Shown: piece after piece, positions 57,358 through 64,000 of the stretch
Layout of the letters: each line of letters opens with the position of its first letter
Position numbering within the stretch: position 1 is the first letter of the stretch
Assembly: GCA_963989385.1 (NCBI GenBank)
Contig: OZ022506.1
Span: 8,454,841 to 8,518,840 of the forward strand
Direction: 5' to 3'
DNA length: 64,000 nucleotides
DNA from: Ctena decussata
Lineage: Eukaryota > Mollusca > Bivalvia > Lucinida > Lucinidae
Position numbers and translations under genes: made by a program
Notes under the pieces: model-generated
The model's input: the letters and a program-made list of their open reading frames with translations, nothing else
Told to the model about the DNA's origin: nothing
Databases searched by the model: none

Positions 57358-57904
57358 TAGGGGTTTCATTGTCAATAATGGTACTATATAAGCCACTTCT
57401 AGCAAAAATTTGTCTGAGAGAATGTGTGGCCAAGCAAATGTGTGGCTAAATTAGGCTGCGCCATGTAGATATCTAGGGATCTGAAAGGCTTTTCTGTGCA
57501 AACAGTGAACACTCTGATCAGATAGCACAGATGTGCAGGTTGATCTAAGTCTTAGGTGGGCACTCATGGAATAACACATTTTCACTTGATGTGGCTCATC
57601 TTACGGCCCTATGCTCATCCTTTTCCGTCAAATTACTACTAAATATAAACCTTAAAGTCAGAAAATAAACTGTTTAAAAATGTGAACAACCATTTAAGCG
57701 GACCTATTAACCTGCCTGTGTTACAGTTCATTTTGAAACTAGGTTAACGAGTGTTGTTAATTCTGACTGACTTGGCAAGTGTATGAAATAGACATCAACT
57801 CATGCATAATATGAAGGTATGTCGGAAAAACAAAATAAAGAGCAGCTCTGACGCTCTTCTAACGTCACAGACTGTCACTCTGAACTAATGTGGCCACACA
57901 AATT
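57358..57904. other. Mostly unassigned, with a possible family E half
   Basis: At about 57500-57600, CACTCTGATCAGATAGCACA then GTGCAGGTTGATCTAAGTCT and a final TGTGGCTCATC resemble a decayed right arm of family E. The rest is AT-rich. Confidence 0.35.
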
Positions 57905-58114
57905 AGCAGTGACACGACAAAACCAACAAAGTGGCATGAGCGCCTAGCAAAGACTAAGATCAGCCTGGGCATCTGCCCAGTCTGATCAGTCTTTGCTGTA
58001 CACTTAAAGGATATCAAAGGGTCTAAGCTAGCTCCATGGGAACAGCAAAGCCCATGCTGATTTGAGTCTTCACTGAGCCCACTTGTCACTTTGATTTTGT
58101 TGTGTTGCGGCTCA
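57905..58114. mobile_element. MITE family E, internally shortened
   Basis: AGCAGTGACACGACAAAACC ... GTTGTGTTGCGGCTC. About 25 bp shorter than other copies because the second inner palindrome is truncated. Confidence 0.8.
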
Positions 58115-58379
58115 AATATTGTTATCGTGACTAACTCATGCCAATCTTCAGATGATCTACCCCCATTTTCAAAAGAATTCTCAGCCATGCATGCTGAGTC
58201 TCACTGAGTGGAACAATCTCACTTAATTTTGCCCTTCTCAGTGATTTTTTTCTCTATATAAGTTGTGCCCATAAAAGGCACCAGTCCCGATTCAAAATAG
58301 TATGTTTTTTCTCCCAACTGCAAGTTGAAAAATTCCCAACTGCAGGAAGAATTGTTCTAGGTACCATACAAGCACAAAT

Positions 58380-58616
58380 GAGCCGCAACACGACAAAACC
58401 AACAATGTGGTTGTGCGGACAGCGCAGACTCAGATCAGCCTGGGCAGCAGCACAAATTGACCAGACTCTTTGTTAAGTGCCCAAAGGGTATCTAAGAGTC
58501 TAAGCTACCTCCATGCGGACAGCGATGACTCTGATCAGACTGGGCGGATGCCCAGGCTGATCTGAGACTGCGCTGGGCGCACAACCACATTGTTGGTTTT
58601 GTCATGTCGCGGCTCA
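58380..58616. mobile_element. MITE family E
   Basis: GAGCCGCAACACGACAAAAC ... TTTTGTCATGTCGCGGCTC, full interior. AAAT lies on both flanks. Confidence 0.9.
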
Positions 58617-58812
58617 AATTTACTTGCTTGTTAGACAACTGGCAGATATATTATAGCTATATTTGAATGTAAATCTCACATATTCAGTATCATGTCCCCT
58701 ATCCCACCTATTGAGACTAAATAAAGGTGTTTCTGATATTCCAAATTTTACGAGAATATGACGCGATTTTCCCCAATTCTGTGGGCACCGGCACCTTTCC
58801 CAAAATAGTGAA

Positions 58813-58989
58813 AACAAGACCTGTCACAGGGACAGGATAGCTCGCCTGACAGCGCCTTGCCCATCACATAAAAAACATTAACGTAAAACTTTAACATTTT
58901 GCTAATGCCGACACCGCCGCCAACGCTGCCACTGACGCCGACGGTAGTGCAATAGCTCTTCCTGAACTTTGTTCAGGCGAGCTAAAAAT
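58813..58989 (+). mobile_element. Family F, short copy
   Basis: ACAAGACCTGTCACAGGGAC, AGGATAGCTCGCCTGACAGC, GCCTTGCCCATCACATAAA, then CCGCCGCCAACGCTGCC and TTTGTTCAGGCGAGCTAAAA. Confidence 0.88.
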
Positions 58990-59383
58990 CACTGCTTCCA
59001 CAAAAGCTGTTCTCCGACCCCATAAGACTGAACAAATCTCACTGTCTTATTTTTCACGACTATAAAGAGGCTTGCACTTTTACCATAATTATGATTTACT
59101 TTTTTCAGCCTTTTGTAGAGGACTCCCAACAAAGTTTCTGAAAAATTGTAAGGGAGCAGGGACAAAGCTGCATTATATTAGGGATAAGGCAGCAGATGAA
59201 AGTGCAGGGGAATACTTTAAAACCCGGAATAGAATGGATTGGAATGGACAAGATAATCAATCAACATTTTATTGCCTTCAGCTAGCTCTCAGAGGCTTGG
59301 TTGGAACTCTTACAGAAAAGAGTTTGCTCCCTCCCTCCAGCAAATTACCTTAAAAATTCTATATATTGGGACAGTTAGGTCTA

Positions 59384-59453
59384 GGCAAATTGTGCAAACC
59401 CAGATCAGACTGCTCCTCAAGGCGCAGTCTGATCAGGATTTACACTATTTGCC
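59384..59453. repeat. Family C hairpin
   Basis: GGCAAATTGTGCAAACCCAG, ATCAGACTGCTCC / GCGCAGTCTGAT, CAGGATTTACACTATTTGCC. Followed by the family's TTTTAGGACAATTATGG context. Confidence 0.8.
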
Positions 59454-59755
59454 ATCCCTTTGCATTTTTGGACACATAGCGGCACTGTATAACCAAAAGT
59501 GTTCCAATTTTAGGACAATTATGGTAATTATTCTTGGTGTCCCAATACTTAGAATTTCTACGGTATTGCCCATTGGAGTGCCATCCCATATCAATGAAAT
59601 GAAGTAGTGCCATTCCATTCCATGGTTTAAACGATGCCAAGTGCAGAATCACTGATGGGAGAATGATTTCACTACATATGGCAGCCAGATTAAGACAATG
59701 AAAGAGAGCACAATATAGGCTTTTTACAAGCACATCACCTAAAAGGTATGAAAGA

Positions 59756-59844
59756 GACAGACGCTACTTTGCAACAACACCCAGGGAACATATACAGGCT
59801 GTTAATGTTCCTTGGATGTTGTTGCAAAATAGCCTGTGTTTGTC
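59756..59844. repeat. Hairpin, TTTGCAACAACA stem
   Basis: GACAGACGCTACTTTGCAAC AACACCCAGGGAAC and its partner GTTCCTTGGATGTTGTTGCA AAATAGCCTGTGTTTGTC around ATATACAGGCTGTTAAT. Confidence 0.75.
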
Positions 59845-59994
59845 AGCCAAAAGAAAAAAACACTGCCACCATTACCATCAGAACCTGGGGTGTTTTCTGA
59901 AACAGCCATCTCCACCATATTGGCTTAAAGACTGACCAATAAAACGCTTACATTGCACGTTTAAAATACACCTGAAGAACAACCACAGCTCAAG

Positions 59995-60197
59995 CAGAGC
60001 TCTAGATAAGAGAATGTATTTGGTGATAATTAGGGATAATTTTTGTTAATTCTGCATAAAAACATATGTTGTGACCCCTCATCTGAACCGTCTCGACGAG
60101 ACGGTTCAGATGAGGGGTCACAACATATGGTTTCAATGAGAAATAAGAAAAATTATCCTTAATGATCATCAAATACTCCCTCTTATCTAGAGCTCTG
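59995..60197. mobile_element. Foldback family B
   Basis: CAGAGCTCTAGATAAGAGAA ... CCCTCTTATCTAGAGCTCTG. Perfect centre ACCGTCTCGACGAGACGGTT. Confidence 0.88.
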
Positions 60198-60825
60198 TTG
60201 ACAAGGTATTTCAAAGACCTTGGCATGAATAGTAAACATCTTGGTGAGAAATAGTTTGGTATTTTTAAACCTCCTTGTTATTTTTTCCCAACATTTTTAC
60301 ATGTGTGTGTGTCTGTGTATGGGGGGGACACAAACAAGATATGACTGTTCAAAGAAACTGTTTCAAAATGGATGAAAGAAGTTGCTCCTACATGAGCAAA
60401 TTCTTTTTCCTTTGGGAGTCAATAGGAGCAAATTCTTTCCTTTAGGAGTTGACAACTATTAAAGAAAGTAAACAAAACAGCAAATAGTAGAGTTGCTTCC
60501 CCTGTAAGACAACCCCCTCACCTTCAAAACAAATCAAAACTCATGCCAAAGCTTGGGATATTTGCAACAATCAGCTTATTTTTAACTTGGATGGCTTTCA
60601 AGGCCAAACTTCAGGAAGTAATATTATGAATCAATAGAACAAGACACAAAATGACAAACGGGAATATTAAATTATTCACCGATTTTCTGGTGTTTCAAGC
60701 AGGACAACCATTCTATTCAAGTTCAACCCATCAGTAAAGTTTATACAGATGCTACAATGCTATAAATTGTTCCTTATCCCAGGTGACCATAGGCATATTA
60801 TTCTCCTTTCTTGCTTTTTTGTATA

Positions 60826-61029
60826 CAGAGCTCTAGATAAGAGGGCGTATTTGATGATAATTAAGGATAATTTTTTTTTATTTCTCATCAAAACCATATG
60901 TTGTGACCCCTCATCTGAACCGTCTCGTTGAGATGGTTCAGATGAGGGGTCACAACATATGTTTTTATGCAGAATTAACAAAAATTATCCCTAATTATCA
61001 CCAAATACTCCCTCTTATCTAGAGCTCTG
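60826..61029. mobile_element. Foldback family B
   Basis: CAGAGCTCTAGATAAGAGGG ... CCCTCTTATCTAGAGCTCTG. The centre is ACCGTCTCGTTGAGATGGTT. Very close in sequence to the copies at 10204 and 22089. Confidence 0.88.
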
Positions 61030-61099
61030 TATTCTGTACTCTGTTGCAAACGAGTGCACTTCAAGGTTTTTGTTATTTTAATGTGGGCCGGTATCATTA

Positions 61100-62800
61100 T
61101 GAAGCAACCACTGTAGACTCTATAGTGTCTAGGATGCCTATCAAATCCAATAGTCCTATTGTAGATTCTATGGTGAGGTCAACTCTGGCACTCATTTTGC
61201 AGCTTCATGGTGGTGATCAATGCTGGAATACCTTCTGTTACTAAGACTCTATGGTCATCAGCAAATCTGAAATTCCTTTGAAGATTTTATGATGGTGATC
61301 AAATCTAATATTCCTTTTGTAGATTCTATGGTGTTGACCATTCTGTCAAATTTCTTTTCTAGATTCTATGGCAGTAATCAATCATGACAGACCTATTGTA
61401 GATTCTTATTTCTATGATGGTGATCAAATCTGACACTCCTTTTGTAGATTCTATTTCTCTTATGGTGATCAAGTCATACATTCCTTTTGCAGATTCTCTG
61501 GTGGTGACCAAAAGATGTTCCTTTTGTAGGTTATATGGTGGTGATCAAGTCTGACATTCTTTTTGTAGATTCTCTGGTGGTGACCAAAAGATGTTCTTTT
61601 TGTAGGTTATATTATGGTGGTGATCAAGTCTGACATTCTTTTTGTAGATTCTCTGGTGGTGACCAAAAGATGTTCTTTTTGTAGGTTATATTATGGTGGT
61701 GATCAAGTCTGACATTCTTTTTATAGATTCTCTGGTGGTGACCAAAAGATGTTCTTTTTGTAGGTTATATGGTGGTGATCAAGTCTGACATTCTTTTTGT
61801 AGATTCTCTGGTGGTGACCAAAAGATGTTCCTTTTGTAGGTTATATTATGGTGGTGATCAAGTCTGACATTCTTTTTGTAGATTCTCAGGTGGTGACCAA
61901 AAGATGTTCTTTTTGTAGGTTATATTATGGTGGTGATTAAGTCTGACATTCTTTTTATAGATACTCTGGTGGTGACCAAAAGATGTTCTTTTTGTAGGTT
62001 ATATATTATGGTGGTGATCAAGTCTGACATTCTTTTTGTAGATTCTCTGGTGGTGACCAAAAGATGTTCCTTTTGTAGGTTATATGGTGGTGATCAAGTC
62101 TGACATTCTTTTTGTAGATTCTCTGGTGGTGACCAAAAGATGTTCTTTTTGTAGGTTATATTATGGTGGTGATCAAGTCTGACATTCTTTTTGTAGATTC
62201 TCAGGTGGTGACCAAAAGATGTTCTTTTTGTAGGTTATATTATGGTGGTGATCAAGTCTGATATTCTTTTTGTAGATACTCTGGTGGTGACCAAAAGATG
62301 TTCTTTTTGTAGGTTATATATTATGGTGGTGATCAAGTCTGACATTCTTTTTATAGATTCTCTGGTGGTGACCAAAAGATGTTCTTTTTGTAGGTTATAT
62401 TATGGTGGTGATCAAGTCTGACATTCTTTTTATAGATTCTCTGGTGGTGACCAAAAGATGTTCTTTTTGTAGGTTATATAATTATTATGGTGGTGATCAA
62501 GTCTGATATTCTTTTTGTAGATTCTCTGGTGGTGACCAAAAGATGTTCCTTTTGTGGATTCTCTGATGGTGATCAAATCTGACATTCCTTTTGTAGATTA
62601 CATGGTGGTGATCAAATCTGAAATTCCTATGTAGATTCTATGCTGGTGATCAAATCTGATATTCCTATTGTAGATTCTATAATGGTGATCTAATATTGAC
62701 ATTCATTTTGTAGGTTCAATGGTGGTGATCAAATCTGACATTCTTTTAGCAGAATTTCTACAGTAGGGATCAAATCTGGTATTCCTTTTGCAGATTCTAC
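61100..62800. repeat. Compound minisatellite of 73-80-bp dimers
   Basis: The core dimer is GTAGATTCTCTGGTGGTGAC, CAAAAGATGTTCTTTTTGTA, GGTTATATTATGGTGGTGAT, CAAGTCTGACATTCTTTTT; its halves of about 38 bp are themselves related. Around 14 dimers sit between 61450 and 62550. The edges (61100-61450, 62550-62800) hold diverged single half-units. Dimers differ by small insertions (GGTTATAT, GGTTATATTAT, GGTTATATATTAT). Confidence 0.92.
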
Positions 62801-62839
62801 ATAACATCTGCTTGGGTAAGTGATCTTGAAACATTAATA

Positions 62840-62972
62840 AGTGTCAAAAATTGAAACAGTTGAACTTGCAAAAACCTTAGATCCAGGTATGAGGGCTCAT
62901 AATTAGCTGCCTCATCCCTATCTACACTGTTTCCTCTCTGGTCTTTGAAATCTGGATATGATCCAGCTTGAA
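62840..62972. mobile_element. MITE family D, decayed
   Basis: TTGCAAAAACCTTAGATCCA, GGGCTCATAATTAGCTGCC, TATCTACACTGTTTCC, GTCTTTGAAATCTGGATATG. The ends are lost. Confidence 0.65.
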
Positions 62973-63243
62973 TTTACAGGAAAGATCCATTACATCTTTG
63001 GGGTTCTAATGCCAAGAGATACAGCAGTAATTTTAAATGAAACTGACATAATTTCCTATTGATTTCTGTGCCTTCAGAATATTAAATATCAAATGTCATC
63101 CTACTGTCTGACAGGCAACAGATTAACAAATACCGTAATTCCCCTAAGTATTGACACTCATAGCAAAATTACCGTAATTAACCGAAAATTTGAGTGTGAT
63201 TTACATATCTTGTGATGTAACATACAGTAGTTTGTGTGTAATA

Positions 63244-63315
63244 GGGCAAATAGTGCAGACCCTGATCAGAATGCTCCTCTATGAGCAGTCTGATCTGGGT
63301 CTACACCATTTGCTC
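63244..63315. repeat. Family C hairpin
   Basis: GGGCAAATAGTGCAGACCCT, GATCAGAATGCTCC / GAGCAGTCTGATC, TGGGTCTACACCATTTGC. Confidence 0.8.
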
Positions 63316-63847
63316 ACCATACCTGTTCCATTATTTTGGCTTATTCAGGTATCCTATAGTACACTTGAACTGTTTAACCTAGTAATAAAAGAGTTAATTT
63401 GAGGCCATCAAGTATCATAAGTCTTTCTCCAGTAGTTATGTCCATATGCACAGACATGCATATCGTCAATAAGGTGCATGTAGATGCACACAAAAGACCC
63501 TTTTGCAAAGTTTTCTAAAAATTCTGGTTGTATCTAACATTTTCAATGCTTGCATTCCAAAATTTGTTCTTTTTTCGGACAATCACTGACCGTTCAATGG
63601 TCTTCCAATAACCTACATTATGGTTTACATAACATCTCCTTTCCTTCCAGTCTGTGCTAGTTGATGTCAATTCTACTTTGCACCTTTCCTCTTAAAAGGC
63701 TAATATCTTTTTTGTCCTCAGTGAGTTGTGTGTCATTTTTATCCTCCCTGGATTAAACACCTGTACCTCATAACCCATGTGTATGCAAACAACATCAGCA
63801 TACACCAGCCCACACATCATCAAGTCTGCTGTTCTTGTTGTAGCTGT
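63316..63847. other. AT-rich stretch, nothing recognised
   Basis: No exon, hairpin or array was recognised between the family C hairpin and the terminal SINE. Confidence 0.4.
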
Positions 63848-64000
63848 TGTTTTAATGCTTTACAGCCATGGTAAATAGCTATGGTCATGTTGGGACGGTC
63901 AGTTACCCTAACCACACCATTCCTAGGCAGGCTTAGGTCTCCTTAGTGGTTAACTAGTACAAGTGTACATACTTTCACCAGTAACTGACAACTGCCCTTC
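63848..64000 (-). mobile_element. SINE family A, cut by the window end
   Basis: Shows the tail and body (GGTCATGTTGGGACGGTCAG, then ACTGACAACTGCCCTTC) of the family in minus orientation. The tRNA-like head would lie beyond base 64000. Confidence 0.8.

Noticed and set aside
59072..59353. 93-codon plus-strand frame after a TTTTTTCAG acceptor
   Set aside because: Part of it overlaps a dispersed repeat (ATGGACAAGATAATC) that also occurs near 8205, and no partner exon was found.
10199..61000. Recurring open frames containing ALDKREYLMIIKDNF and LNRLVETVQMRG (10199, 31311, 60002, 60749 and others)
   Set aside because: They are translations of foldback family B; the same peptide appears from both strands because the element is palindromic.

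Overview
The window looks like non-coding DNA from a large, repeat-rich animal genome, most likely a bivalve mollusc. It has exons with GT-AG splice sites, tRNA-headed SINEs with target-site duplications, LINE reverse-transcriptase fossils, dense foldback MITEs and many minisatellites. It has no bacterial-style operons. The taxon is inferred from the look of the repeats and was not tested by search. Nearly all long open reading frames here are read-throughs of palindromic or tandem repeats, not genes.

The only well-supported gene is on the minus strand. Three exons (56598-56769, 52169-52229, 41261-41349) have good splice sites and compatible phases and join into one reading frame without a stop. 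They encode part of a Ser/Asp/Glu-rich, then Pro/Lys-rich protein that looks nuclear but was not identified. A weaker candidate exon at 4231-4345 keeps the same phase and would end the protein. If it belongs, much of the window is intron of this gene.

Layout. 1-5 kb: a 66-bp satellite, a SINE, two copies of a 235-bp MITE, the candidate last exon. 5-16 kb: TTAA-flanked elements, foldbacks, a LINE fossil, a 25-bp array, two tRNA-SINEs, a mariner-type MITE. 16.6-18.9 kb: a TTAA-bounded element with arms of about 330 bp that encloses a possible promoter and first exon (starts MSKGNTRAP) and a later SINE. 18.9-21.7 kb: two minisatellites. 22-41 kb: dispersed MITEs and SINEs, a LINE fossil split by a hairpin MITE, a 52-bp array split by a 1.1-kb element, a 350-bp palindrome made of 30-bp units. 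41-57 kb: the gene's exons, with 31-bp and 32-bp minisatellites and a poly-G tract in the 10.8-kb intron and a 180-bp-unit element in the next intron. 57-64 kb: MITEs, a 1.7-kb compound array, and a SINE cut by the window end.

Family labels used below are local. A: tRNA-Met-like SINE. B: about 200-bp foldback, termini CAGAGCTC. C: about 70-bp hairpin. D: about 210-bp MITE with TTAA ends. E: about 235-bp MITE, termini GAGCCGCGACACGAC. F: element ending in CAGGCGAGCTAAAAAT. G: second tRNA-headed SINE. The most striking points are the long-arm TTAA element with its embedded exon, one central palindrome shared by families C and D, clear nested insertions that give relative ages, and a 31-bp satellite open in all three forward frames.
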